Shown here: piece by piece, positions 1 to 9,925 of the stretch
Layout: each line of letters opens with the position of its first letter
How positions within the stretch are numbered: position 1 is the first letter of the stretch
From: Trichomonas tenax
Lineage: Eukaryota > Parabasalia > Trichomonadida > Trichomonadidae
DNA length: 64,000 bases
Assembly (NCBI GenBank): GCA_023091735.1
Contig: JALKBU010000076.1
Location: forward strand, 1-64,000
Direction: 5' to 3'
The notes under the pieces: model-generated
Seen by the model: only the letters and a program-made list of their open reading frames with translations
Databases searched by the model: none
What the model was told of the DNA's origin: nothing
Made by a program: the position numbers and the translations under genes

Positions 1-506
1 CTTTATATATCCACAGCATTTTAGATGGGAAAATTTTTCATTTGCCACCAAAATTAGACCTTAAATATTCATACTGGTGGAGAAAAATCGAGATGTTTGA
101 GTAGGCGTAGAAAATTCAGTGACGCCTACATATTGATTGCAATATCTTCAACGTATATAAGTAGGAAATGTTATATGAATCTGACAGAAATAAGTGCTTG
201 TTAATATATCTTTTGATATGACAGAGAATTGTCAAGTGATATTGATGTTGATTCTTTGAATGCAGATTATCAATACTGAAAACAAGGTGTATTTCAGAAA
301 TTAGAACATAATATTCATAGAATAAGTTTTAGTCTTTATATAGAGTGATGATGTTAGCTTCCCATTTGTTAAATTTTATTGTCGAAAACAAAATAATCAA
401 AGCGTTCAATTTCGATGTTTTCTGGATTTCCAAATGTTGTATAATCCAAATATCAATCAAAAGCAAGAAAAAAATACTTCTTTTTTGTCACTTTTTACCG
501 TCACTT
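1..506. other. AT-rich upstream region, no gene seen
   Basis: No convincing coding region or RNA gene is visible. The frame of the next gene is open back to about 345, but the first codons there are GTG/ATG in a sequence without protein-like composition. I read this stretch as 5' flank. Confidence 0.5.
487..506 (+). promoter_or_regulatory. Initiator-like TCACT sites ahead of the coiled-coil gene
   Basis: GTCACTTTTT at 487 and TCACTT at 501 directly precede the ATG at 507. Both fit the trichomonad initiator consensus TCAYT(T/A), which in Trichomonas vaginalis lies within about 20 nt of the start codon. This argues for 507 rather than the upstream in-frame codons. The role is inferred; no transcription data are available. 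Confidence 0.5.
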
Positions 507-2180
507 ATGAAAATTGCTTCTCCTCGAAGAAACGAATCTCCAGATAAGAAATTTCAAGAAGAAAACAAGAACGCTGAAAAGATTGCTTCCCTTGAAGCAG
601 AATTGCACGAAACGAAGCGCGCAAAATTAAAATTATTGAAACAAGTCGTTGCAATGAAAAATGGCAAATATCTTGAAGAAATCACAAAGCTTAGGAAAGA
701 AATGGCCGATGTTAAATCAGCAGTCAACGAAGTATCTAAATCTAACGAAATTATTGAACAACTTCGCGCAGAAAATGATCAATTGCTCCAAATAAGGAAC
801 TCACACGATGCCGATTTAAAGCTTATCGAAGAATGCAAGACAATTTCGCAGAAAGGCGAAGCTTCTGAGGCATTTTATGATAAACTTGAGCGTCTTGAAG
901 CAGAAAACACAGAATTGAAACGTAAATTGGCAGAACAGAGCGAAAGTAACGACGAAATATTCGAAAAAGCCGAAGATCACGAAAGAATAGGTATCGCAAT
1001 TCAAAGTGCTGGAATTTCCTTTACTCCTAAAGAAGCACTCATAGCACTCAAGTTCAGGCTCCATCAGCTCCAAGATGAGCACGATACGCTTGTTGATGCT
1101 GAAGAAGAGGAAGATTTGGAAGAAGAAGATTATGATGAAAATGATCTTCAAGAGTTAAGAAAGAAAATCAACCAGCTTCAGCTCAAGAATTCACAGCTTA
1201 ACAAAGTTGCATCACCAAACACATCAAATACTGCAGCTCCACAGGTAATCGAAACCGTTATTCGCGAAATTCAATTAATATCCGAAAAGAATGCTGCTCT
1301 TCGCGCCGCTGGTACATCTAGAAACATGAGAAAGTCCAAAGAATACGCAGAATTAAAGAAAGTTTACCAAGACTTACAAAACAAGTCTCCATCGAAGGTT
1401 GACAACGATGGAGTGAACAGATTAATTGCTGCTGTTCGCAACTTATCAGCTCATGTCGATGAAGAACTTTCCAGTGAGGATTATTCGATTGATGATGAAA
1501 ATGATACAAATGTTGAAAATCTCAAATCTCAGATCGAATACCTTCAGATGAAACTCGATGCCCTCGATCGCAAAGGCGCTCCAGACGATGCAGCTACCCT
1601 CTACAGAGAGAATAGAGAGCTCAGAGAGGAGATTTTCGCCCTTAAGAACCAGATTGCTCAGATGGATGATATCGAGCAGCCAATCCTTGGCGACCGCCGT
1701 GAGAACGAATTCCCCAAGTTCGACACAACCGTGTTCAACTTCTACTCACGCAAGGAACAGAAGAACGATGAGGAGGAGGAAGTTGACGCTGTTAGAAACG
1801 AAGTAGTTTTCGATGATGAGGACGAAGAGGAGGAACTTGGCGATGCTGAAGTTCCATTCCGCAGCAATGTCGATATCGACAATGATGAGCCACATGGCCA
1901 TGACTTTGGAATGGCAGAAGAGGAGAAACCACAAGAGGAAGAAGAAGATGATGCTGAAGATATATCTACAAAATTCGACAAAGATAAGGAGAAGAATAGA
2001 GAGCTTTTAAGGCAAATGTTCATGAAATCTCTTCCACAAGATTCCGATAATGAGGATAGTTCAGATAATATGCTTGGAGTAGAGCCCCTCACTGACGAAG
2101 AGGAAGAGAAATGGGGAGAGGAAGATTTCGAAGAAGAAGATGATGACCACCCTATGAACGCTGGTTTTAAGAAATTATGA
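507..2180 (+). CDS. Acidic coiled-coil protein, function unknown
   Basis: This encodes 557 residues from the ATG at 507, chosen because TCACT initiator-like sites abut it and residues before it look non-coding. The first ~180 residues are K/E/L/Q-rich with heptad spacing typical of a long coiled coil. An acidic patch (EEEEDLEEEDYDEND) lies near residue 200, followed by further coiled coil. The last third is strongly acidic with runs of D and E and ends in GFKKL. No enzymatic motif, membrane segment or signal peptide is seen. Such proteins are often structural, cytoskeletal or nucleolar scaffolds, but nothing here decides which. The gene stands alone, with 3.6 kb of non-coding DNA downstream. 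Confidence 0.75.
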   Translation: MKIASPRRNESPDKKFQEENKNAEKIASLEAELHETKRAKLKLLKQVVAMKNGKYLEEITKLRKEMADVKSAVNEVSKSNEIIEQLRAENDQLLQIRNSHDADLKLIEECKTISQKGEASEAFYDKLERLEAENTELKRKLAEQSESNDEIFEKAEDHERIGIAIQSAGISFTPKEALIALKFRLHQLQDEHDTLVDAEEEEDLEEEDYDENDLQELRKKINQLQLKNSQLNKVASPNTSNTAAPQVIETVIREIQLISEKNAALRAAGTSRNMRKSKEYAELKKVYQDLQNKSPSKVDNDGVNRLIAAVRNLSAHVDEELSSEDYSIDDENDTNVENLKSQIEYLQMKLDALDRKGAPDDAATLYRENRELREEIFALKNQIAQMDDIEQPILGDRRENEFPKFDTTVFNFYSRKEQKNDEEEEVDAVRNEVVFDDEDEEEELGDAEVPFRSNVDIDNDEPHGHDFGMAEEEKPQEEEEDDAEDISTKFDKDKEKNRELLRQMFMKSLPQDSDNEDSSDNMLGVEPLTDEEEEKWGEEDFEEEDDDHPMNAGFKKL

Positions 2181-4412
2181 TTTATTTTTTATTTTTATCT
2201 AAAATTTATTTTTGATTTATGCATCAAAACAAATATTTCATTTCGTATGATCTCGGAGAAAATAACAGTTAAGGCCTGACTTGCATGCAAAAGTGACAAT
2301 TTACCTTAAATTTTTTTGATGATTTTTCCTTCTTATCTAATGGGAGAAAACATCAAAATTTGTTAAAAAACAACCTTTGCTTAAAATGATTACTATCAAA
2401 ATCGGAGTCTAATTGTAAAGGAAAGAGGCTTTAGTTCCTTAAATGTTTTAAAAAATAGATTTGGAATTAACATATTAAGTAGAGTTTTAGAGAGTTATGT
2501 TGCTTTATTAGCTAATAGTACATGTGTGCATGATATTACACAACATTATAGCAAATTTGATTTCATATTAGTAAAATTGAATTACCCAGTTTCACAATAC
2601 TTTAGCCATTCCCCCTGCCTTTTTGGGTGTTTACGTGTCATATTGTCAGATTCATTTTTTAATGGATGGTTCAACGCTGTTTACCCCAAACTCATATGTA
2701 AACTGCTAGCTGAGGCTTTTCCGCATGAATTAACGCATACCATGCAATACATGAGTACCAATAAACTTCAAAAAATCAGCTCATAAATTACGTAATTTCT
2801 TCATATCTCAGAAATTCATACGATGATCATTAATTTTGACTTCAAGTTCTCCAAATAAATTGTATACACTATCCACTTCTGTAATAAAAATATTATCATA
2901 CCGTTAACAATTTTAGGTCCAAAATTCTTCAATCACAAAAAACAATAATTTCTCATATTTGAGTGCAGAATCGCAAAATACAGGCGAATTCTAGCACCTC
3001 CATACACATAACATCAATCAAATCCAACAAAACGTTGAAATTTTACTAATGATTACGCTTATTCATGTAAATTTAATTTTTCATTGTTATTAGTATCATA
3101 CAAGGAATCATCTGCTTTATTATAACTACTAAAGCAATATATAAATAAATTATCATATCAGATCTTAGTAAAAACTTTAATGTAATTCATTGGATGTATT
3201 TGAAATTAAATATTTTCATAATGCGGAACATTTTCACTATGTAATACTCCTTAATCTAACGTTTTTCAAAAATGAATGAAAAATTGAAAAGGTCTATTTT
3301 AACGATTTGCTCAATCAGCATTCATTATGTAATAATTATAAAATCCATACTGATTGGAAAAGTAACATTTTTGCTTTGTCTTCGGGCAATACAAATATGC
3401 AAAAAATCGGGGCCTCCGGCCAACGAAATCACTAAATTAATTTCAAAGAATAACTTATATGTCCCCTCCCTTTTCTTTTTTCCTTTTTCTCTTCTCCTCT
3501 TTCTCTTTTATTTCAAATTTCGTATTGTTGTTCTTTTTAAAAGTTTTCGAATAAATTGCATTGAAATGCAGTTTTCTCTAGTCATTATTTTTGGAATTTT
3601 CTAATATGTTAAGAACAATTATAGTGTTCTGCACAAGCATATATCATGAATGATACTTTTAAACTGAAAATAATATCATTCTATTTTGGGCATGAAACTA
3701 GTGTTGCTAGGAATGTCACTTTTGTTGCTCAAGTTGTCACTTTCCGATATGGAATTGAGAGGAAAAGAACGATTATTTACGATTATTGTTCGAAAACGAT
3801 TATTATCCATTAAAAGTGACATACTTTAGGCACTTTAATACTTTGGGTGAATAACCCAACAATGTATTGAAAAATTTGAAATTTTGAAATTTTTGGAGCA
3901 TCACATTGTAAACATAAAATAAATCAATTTGCATTATTTATTTTTCAAAATTTTCGAGATTTTTCTATTGAAAGATCAAAAAACACAAAAAATGATATAA
4001 ATAATTTTCAAAACATCATGGTAGGGCACTCAATGGAGGGAAAATAAAATGGCCGAACATTCTGGTCGGACAATTTCCGTAAAAATCCAAGTCATTATTC
4101 GGGTTTTATTTTCTCCCTCTTAAATGTTTGAAAAAAAAAAAAATAAATCTTTTGTTTTCATCAGAGAAATTTTTTCTGCATATTTGAGTCTTTCTAACTA
4201 ATAATATAAATAGTATTCACTAACTATGGAGAAATGATATTCAATTAAAGGCATGATAAATGAACTAATAATAAATTTCAATATGTAATTTTCCTGCCGG
4301 ATGAGCAGGATATGGTATTTTTTTGACATCACTATACCATATATATCTTATATATAATGCATTTCATTGAATTTAAAATATATTTTTTTTTCGACAAAAA
4401 GAAAAAGAAAGG
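2181..4412. other. AT-rich desert without a supported gene
   Basis: Short open frames at 2526-2786 and 3272-3604 have low-complexity F/L/I-rich translations, no family resemblance and no downstream continuation, so I treat them as chance. GTCACTTT-type motifs occur near 3716 and 3735, and in reverse near 2290 and 3812. A 28-bp sequence at 2581-2608 recurs inverted at 5441-5468 and is listed separately. Confidence 0.5.
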
Positions 4413-5206
4413 GCAATTAAATTTTTATACGCAAAGTCGGCGAAACTCGTTTTTTAACTCACTGGATTAACTTTTTGCTAAGTTATTGAACCTCAATGTG
4501 CAAAATACTGTTGTGCATGATATATTAAAGAATTAGCTAAAAAGTCTATATTTCATTAAAATATTAGATATATCTTGCATCAAAAACATTGATTTGCCAT
4601 GATGTGCTTTACTCATTATAATATATTATATTACCATTGTATAGCATTTTTATAACGTAAAATATGTTGTTGTTGATGATAAATAAGTAAATCTAATCAT
4701 AAATATGCTTTTTAGCTTTTTTTGAAAAAAGTATTCCAAGTGTTCACACATAAGCTCTGTGTGTTATTCTCACAAAAATTTAACTAGTTAAATTTGAAAA
4801 ATTGAAAAGAACCGAAATGTGACATTTTTTGGGAGAATTATATAATTCTCCCTAAAATACAATGATTTTAGTATACCTTTTTTTCCAAAAAAAGGCTAAA
4901 AAAGCATATTTATGATTAGATTTACTTATTTATCATCAACAACAACATATTTTACGTTATAAAAATGCTATACAATGGTAATATAATATATTATAATGAG
5001 TAAAGCACATCATGGCAAATCAATGTTTTTGATGCAAGATATATCTAATATTTTAATGAAATATAGACTTTTTAGCTAATTCTTTAATATATCATGCACA
5101 ACAGTATTTTGCACATTGAGGTTCAATAACTTAGCAAAAAGTTAATCCAGTGAGTTAAAAAACGAGTTTCGCCGACTTTGCGTATCAATTTTAGACAAGC
5201 CAAAAA
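4413..5206. repeat. 794-bp palindromic fold-back element, copy 1
   Basis: Two arms of roughly 300 bp are near-perfect reverse complements. The left arm runs from GCAAAGTCGGCGAAACTCG (4431) to about 4730, and the right arm from about 4880 to CCGACTTTGCG (5182). They flank a unique centre of about 150 bp. A second copy at 18335-19130 matches along its full length but in opposite orientation. Comparing the two sets the outer limits: GCAATTAAATTTTTATACG at one end and GACAAGCCAAAAA at the other. There is no coding capacity. The structure is that of a fold-back or MITE-like non-autonomous element; the transposase source is unknown. Confidence 0.8.
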
Positions 5207-5224
5207 AGAAAAAAAAAATAAAAA

Positions 5225-5286
5225 GGCTTTACAGGAGTCGAACAATGGCATATATAACCTTTAACATTAACTAAACCACTACACCA
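5225..5286 (-). ncRNA. tRNA-like Pol III unit (box A/box B), not a foldable tRNA
   Basis: On the minus strand TGGTGTAGTGG (5286-5276) matches box A and GTTCGACTCC (5243-5234) matches box B at tRNA-like spacing. A T-rich run follows at 5224-5202, as at a Pol III terminator. The bases that should form the acceptor and T stems do not pair. It is therefore a tRNA relic or a divergent Pol III transcript, not a working tRNA gene. Confidence 0.35.
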
Positions 5287-5779
5287 AAATTAAACATTCA
5301 CTATTTTTATTCAATGTTGACACTAAAAATCTTGTTTACAGAAAGGTGACTCAAAAAAGGAAAAAACGCACCAACAGCTGTTTCGAACAACCAAACTTTA
5401 ATTTGAATCAAAATTCCTGACACCCTCTGCTTTAGACCTGTGGCTAAAGTATTGTGAAACTGGGTAATCGACTTCATGAAAAACAAAAATTAAAATAATC
5501 AAATCAACATGTTTAAAACAACAATATATAATATTAGTTTTTCCTCATATAAATAAGTTTAGGGATTTGGACTATGGTGTTAGAGGTGTGGAAATTGTGA
5601 AGATGTGAATACCTTAAATCCATTTAAATTCAATATTTGTTGGTACATAGTGCGACATTTGACGTGTTGTCAGTTGCACATCGTTTTGAAATCAAGTAAA
5701 AAAGCAATATCCAAATGCGATATTATTTTATGAAAAAAGTTTTTTTGGCCAAACAAAAAGCAAGAGATCAATTTACTGG
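5287..5779. other. Non-coding stretch before the FAD synthase gene
   Basis: No gene is seen. It contains the right-hand 28-bp inverted repeat (5441-5468). A TCAATT initiator-like sequence at about 5768 lies 11 nt before the next start codon. Confidence 0.45.
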
Positions 5780-6427
5780 ATGAGCGTCAGTTCTTCTCTT
5801 GACGCAAAAATCGAAGCATCATATTCGATAATCCAACAAGCGTTCGAGCGTTTCGGAAATCAGCTTTCTTTCTGTTATAACGGAGGAAAAGATTCCGTTG
5901 TGCTTCTAGACTTAGTTCTGCGTTATGCAAACAGCGCTCAGTATAAAATACAACCGTTCTTTTTAGAAATTGATGATGAATTTGATGAAATCATTGATTT
6001 TATAGACGAATCAGAAAAATTTTGGAATATTAGCGTAATTAGAATCAAAGCAAATAATTTAAAAGAAGGTTTGGCAAAATTAATACAAGATTATCATACG
6101 ACTGCAGCCTTTCTCGGTGTTCGATCCGCTGATATTCCAAATATCACTTTGAAACCGTTTGAAAGCACATCAAATGGATGGCCAGATGTAGAGCGCGTTA
6201 TGCCTATCTTAGAATGGACATACGCGGAAATATGGGAATATATTGATAGATTTAATCTTCCTTTCTGTTCCTTATATGCTAAAGGATTTACGTCAATTGG
6301 TCCAAAATCTCAGACTGGACCAAACCCAATGCTGAAAGACGAGTATACTGGAGAATATTTGCACGCTAGATGTTTAGTTGACATTAAAAGTGAACGTGTT
6401 GGTAGGACAAGACGGAATTCTGTTTAA
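5780..6427 (+). CDS. FAD1: FAD synthase (FMN adenylyltransferase, PAPS-reductase fold)
   Basis: The 215-residue product matches the eukaryotic Fad1 family, which transfers AMP from ATP to FMN to make FAD. Near residues 33-45 is the PP-loop-type nucleotide motif (YNGGKDSVVLLDL). AFLGVRSADIP (about 110-120) fits the family's substrate loop. PILEWTYAEIWEYID (about 141-155) fits the conserved W/P-rich helix, and GPNPML follows near 183. There is no membrane segment, so a cytosolic enzyme is expected. Length is close to the single-domain eukaryotic form, and the bacterial-type kinase domain is absent. The gene is isolated, with non-coding DNA on both sides. The function is inferred from motifs. 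Confidence 0.85.
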   Translation: MSVSSSLDAKIEASYSIIQQAFERFGNQLSFCYNGGKDSVVLLDLVLRYANSAQYKIQPFFLEIDDEFDEIIDFIDESEKFWNISVIRIKANNLKEGLAKLIQDYHTTAAFLGVRSADIPNITLKPFESTSNGWPDVERVMPILEWTYAEIWEYIDRFNLPFCSLYAKGFTSIGPKSQTGPNPMLKDEYTGEYLHARCLVDIKSERVGRTRRNSV

Positions 6428-7543
6428 TTATATAGTTTTAGAATAAATTGTTTATATTTTTCTAATTTTAGGTTTAATGCATAATTTTTGAGATGTATCA
6501 TTACTCCAAATAATGCTTACAGTGAATTTTAGGTTCAAAATGAAAATACTAGGACTGCCCTCAATAGATCAAGCTTTAAATTCAACTTGAAGTGAATGGA
6601 TCTGAAGTTCTCATCATTTGCGTGGAATAAACTTGAAGATCTTCAGGTTTTGACAATGAAAGGATCATTGATTGATATCACATGTACATAATTGCTTCAA
6701 ATTGATGGGAGATCGAAATTGAATTTAAAGGTGGAAATAAAATCATTCAACCTCAAAGATAGATTCGAAGGAGCACTCATTCATGATGCATAGAAATGGC
6801 TTCTTGAGTTGGTTAGATTACTTGTGGAAGAAGGTGTAGATGCCAATCAAAAAGTAGTTCAACTATATATTTTGTATGAAAATAGTTGATCACATTTGAT
6901 CTCACTTGATCAGCATTACGATAAATAATTAATCAATCTCATTTAACCAACAGAATGATAGCTATCATAGTTTTTGCTGTTGGAGGCCAAATCTCGATGC
7001 AATCCAATATCTGGTAATCCTTGTGTCAACGTATGTGATATGCTCTATTTTCTTCATGATGACATAGCGCTCATCTAAACCATTTGATCATCATATATAT
7101 TATTCATCAACGTCATACGATGATACATCCATCTTTCATTTCCTTCAGATATATGTAAACTATCATTCTCATTCATTAATTATTCCTGTATTATAATATT
7201 ATACAAACATATATAATTCACTAGAAATTGTTTAAACATCTTGTTGAACATGGCACTCATAATATTGTTATTTATCAATATTTGACGATCTTTTTGATTT
7301 GTTCGTTGACAGAATATAATTTTCTTCAATCAAGATCTATCATTTTTGAAATGTCGACCCACAAAGCTTAACGTACAGTAAAATTTATTTTTGTATAAAA
7401 TTAAGATATCTTAATATGTACATAACAAATACGAAATATAATGAAAATCGCTCTTATGTGTAAATACATTATCTATTATGTTTTATTATAGCGTTGAAAC
7501 GGAACATTTAAAGGTGAATGGCTTTGAGCTCAATTTAAGGTAT
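6428..7543. other. Intergenic region with an ankyrin relic
   Basis: No intact gene is visible. Apart from the short ankyrin-like remnant at 6770-6856, I see only AT-rich sequence without recognisable RNA or repeat structure. Confidence 0.45.
6770..6856 (+). pseudogene. Ankyrin-repeat remnant
   Basis: The forward frame from 6770 reads like one ankyrin repeat (GALIHDA, stop, then LLELVRLLVEEGVDANQK). The LVRLLVEEGVDAN pattern is characteristic of the second helix and following loop of an ankyrin unit. There is an internal TAG and no open frame continues either side. It is probably the fossil of one of the many trichomonad ankyrin genes. Only one repeat is recognisable. Confidence 0.4.
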
Positions 7544-8271
7544 AGTCAGGGGAAAAAAGGGGCAAACGCCTACTTAGAAGCATAATTAAGCATCCAAACT
7601 CTACCTGTGATTTGTATACATCATTCTAAAACTAATATAATGAAATAAAATCTAAGTTTAAATTTTTAATATATTATAAAGTTGTATATTATTCAGCAAG
7701 TACAATATACATGAATTGTATGTTACTGCTATTCACTCTTTTTGCATTTGGTTCTGTTTTTTGGTTGTCCTAGCATTGCATTCGGAAACAATGCTCTTGT
7801 AGATGCATGATTTCGGTTGGTTCATCCTAATTTGTATCGAAGTTGACAAGATCGTGTAGCGTGTATTCTCAAGTGCCGGCAGCTATCCAAGGCTTCTGCT
7901 ACATGCACTGGCTAAGCTTTACGTCGTGATTATCGTGTTTGACTACTTAGTCAAGAGCAAATACGGATATTAACTTCTCTGACCCTTGCGTTTCCTACAT
8001 AAGCATCCACGTACCATATGCAGGTGCCTGCAGAGTTGCATGGAACTCAAATTCTTTATCAGAAGATGAGTCTTTTGGGTAACTTGTGCGAAAGTTCCAT
8101 AAAAATTTTTAGACGATAAAAAAAATTAAACGTGTGTTGATTTTACGCGTTTGCCCTATTTTGAATGGAAAAATTTATTGTGGTGTATATAGCTTTAGAA
8201 TGCTATGTAGAGCCTATATAACCTAAAATATTTCCTAAATAAAACAGCGTTTGCCCCTTTATCCCGTGACT
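7544..8271. mobile_element. 728-bp terminal-inverted-repeat element, non-autonomous
   Basis: The left end begins AGTCAGGGGA and contains GGGGCAAACGC. The reverse complement of the right end begins AGTCACGGGA and contains GGGGCAAACGC at the same offset. This gives imperfect inverted ends of about 26 bp. A related internal motif (GCGTTTGCCCTATTTT) sits near 8149. The interior at 7840-8100 is GC-richer than its surroundings and may hold decayed coding sequence, but I could not read a protein from it. A clear target-site duplication is not visible. Confidence 0.6.
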
Positions 8272-8392
8272 TTAATTAAAAAAAAAATCTCAGCCAAATA
8301 TAGAAAATCATGTGATGTTATATAATAAATGAGCGAATATGAAATCTGAGAGTCCCTTACAAAATTTGAAAATAAACTGGAAATAATCGTTC

Positions 8393-8971
8393 ATGGGGTA
8401 TGTTTCATTTTTCTTTATGTTATTTAGAATTCAGATACGCCAAACTGTTTTATATGCTACGCTCGCAAACAACACATCCGCTGAAGGGCTCGTTAACAAG
8501 ATCAGAGGGAATCCTTTAACAATCAACATGAGAGATTATTCAAATTTTGAGAAAGTCGGAGATCTAGGATTTACATTACCAAGAAATGATGAACGAATAA
8601 CTACTCAATATGGAGATCTGATTCTATACTTAGGAAAAAGATTTGTGATTTACTATGATACAAATACATGGGAATTTACAAGATTGGGAAAAATCCAAAA
8701 TATCACCCAGCAGCAGTTAAAGGATATACTGGGTGATGGAGATGTAACAGCTACTCTTTTTGTAGATGAAAGTGAAACAAGTTACAACGATTCGACCGCA
8801 GAGAAAATAAATGAAAGCAGGAATGATAGCAAATGTAAAACTCCAAGCAAAGTTAATGCAGGAATGATTGCAGGGATTGTAATAACAATTGTTGCAGTTA
8901 TCATAATTGTAATCTCTACAATTTTTATTCTCAAAAAGAAAAGATCTAATGACAGAGAAATAAATGATTAG
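8393..8971 (+). CDS. Type I membrane protein with cyclophilin-like domain
   Basis: The 192-residue product begins with a hydrophobic stretch (MGYVSFFFMLF) that could be a signal sequence. Residues ~28-120 resemble the bacterial cyclophilin-like family (PF18050-type): LVNKIRGNPLTINMRDYSNF, then KVGDLGFTLPR, then YGDLILYLGKRFVIYYD and the final LGKI. A short N/S/D-rich linker is followed by a membrane helix near 157-180 and a basic tail (KKKRSNDRE). The expected topology is domain outside, tail inside. The same anchor style (A/G-rich start, I/V run, KK tail) appears in the truncated protein ending at 18141. The domain call is from pattern memory; ligand and activity are unknown. Confidence 0.65.
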   Translation: MGYVSFFFMLFRIQIRQTVLYATLANNTSAEGLVNKIRGNPLTINMRDYSNFEKVGDLGFTLPRNDERITTQYGDLILYLGKRFVIYYDTNTWEFTRLGKIQNITQQQLKDILGDGDVTATLFVDESETSYNDSTAEKINESRNDSKCKTPSKVNAGMIAGIVITIVAVIIIVISTIFILKKKRSNDREIND

Positions 8972-9781
8972 ATTTTATTTTAATTCTCACTCTTAAGGAG
9001 GTAAAACGAATCATTGGTATGATAATATTTGCACATTATTTTGTCGGCATCATTTTTGCACACGATTTAATTGAAAAAGACATTCTTATTTTTACCCCTC
9101 GGGCACTTGTCAGAATTAAATTGCTGTCTAATTATAAATATACATTTTATCATGGATGAATTTGTGCACAATATACCCAGATTTTGGTCTATAAATATAT
9201 ATTTTCAAAAATTGAGTTTAAACTTTGGCAAATCTCAGTTGAAAAGTTTGTCATTTGATTCTATAACGATCAAATGAACATATGTAGAATTGCTCTGGCT
9301 AAAGCATATGGATAAATGCTGTCTCCAATCCTAAAAAAGATTACAGAGGATGTTAAAAGGAGAGAATGAATGAAAGAGGTGAATTGTTGGAAAAAATAAT
9401 TCACTGAGAAAAGAGGGACGAATTTCTTTTCTTCAGTAGTTCAAAAATCTTGTTGTAAGATTTAATAACATAGAAGATATGAATAATTTAACATTGCAAT
9501 TTTATTAAAAAATCGACATCAATAAATCATAGTACAACTACAAACAACGAAAACCAGCGAACAGCCCATAGGCTACTGTTAACTAAATCCATTAAAACAA
9601 ATTAGAATTAAGTTTTGAAATTCAAGAATTACCATAATTTTTACACGACAAATTTTATTTTTACACATCAAATTTTACATGTTGATAAGTGACTCACTTG
9701 AGATAAGGGAAAACTGAGCGAAAGAATTAAACATGGAATATGTAGATCCAAGTGGATTTGCCACGAAAATATGAAAGGTAG
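8972..9781. other. Intergenic region, nothing recognised
   Basis: A 68-codon frame at 9071-9277 has no protein-like features and is left out. Imperfect TTTTACA-CATCAAATTTTACATG repeats near 9651-9681 resemble the TTACATG motifs seen in the repeat elements elsewhere. Confidence 0.4.
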
Positions 9782-9925
9782 CTTTCAGTAATTCAATTTT
9801 GCAACAATCTGAAAAATGGTCTTTTAGGCCTCATTCTTTTGAAGATACATCATGCTACACGAGTAGAGTCCATAGAACGAGTGGCTGCGGAGTTTCGAGA
9901 ATTGTATGAAAGTGAAGTGAGGGAA

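Larger units (their letters stand above)
2581..5468. mobile_element. Possible element bounded by 28-bp inverted repeats
   Basis: The 28 bp at 2581-2608 (beginning ATTACCCAGTTTCACAATAC) are an exact reverse complement of 5441-5468, facing inward. The first 17 bp of the same sequence recur at 47863-47879. Inverted ends of this kind suggest a decayed DNA transposon of about 2.9 kb into which the fold-back repeat at 4413-5206 was later inserted. No transposase reading frame survives and no target duplication is evident, so the two ends may also be independent copies of a dispersed repeat. Confidence 0.4.

Noticed and set aside
345..506. Upstream extension of the first coiled-coil gene
   Set aside because: It begins with GTG/ATG in F/I/K-rich, non-coding-like sequence and runs through the TCACT initiator-like sites.
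3272..3604. 110-codon ORF
   Set aside because: Translation is low-complexity F/L/S/I from a C/T-rich tract with no domain or neighbours in frame.
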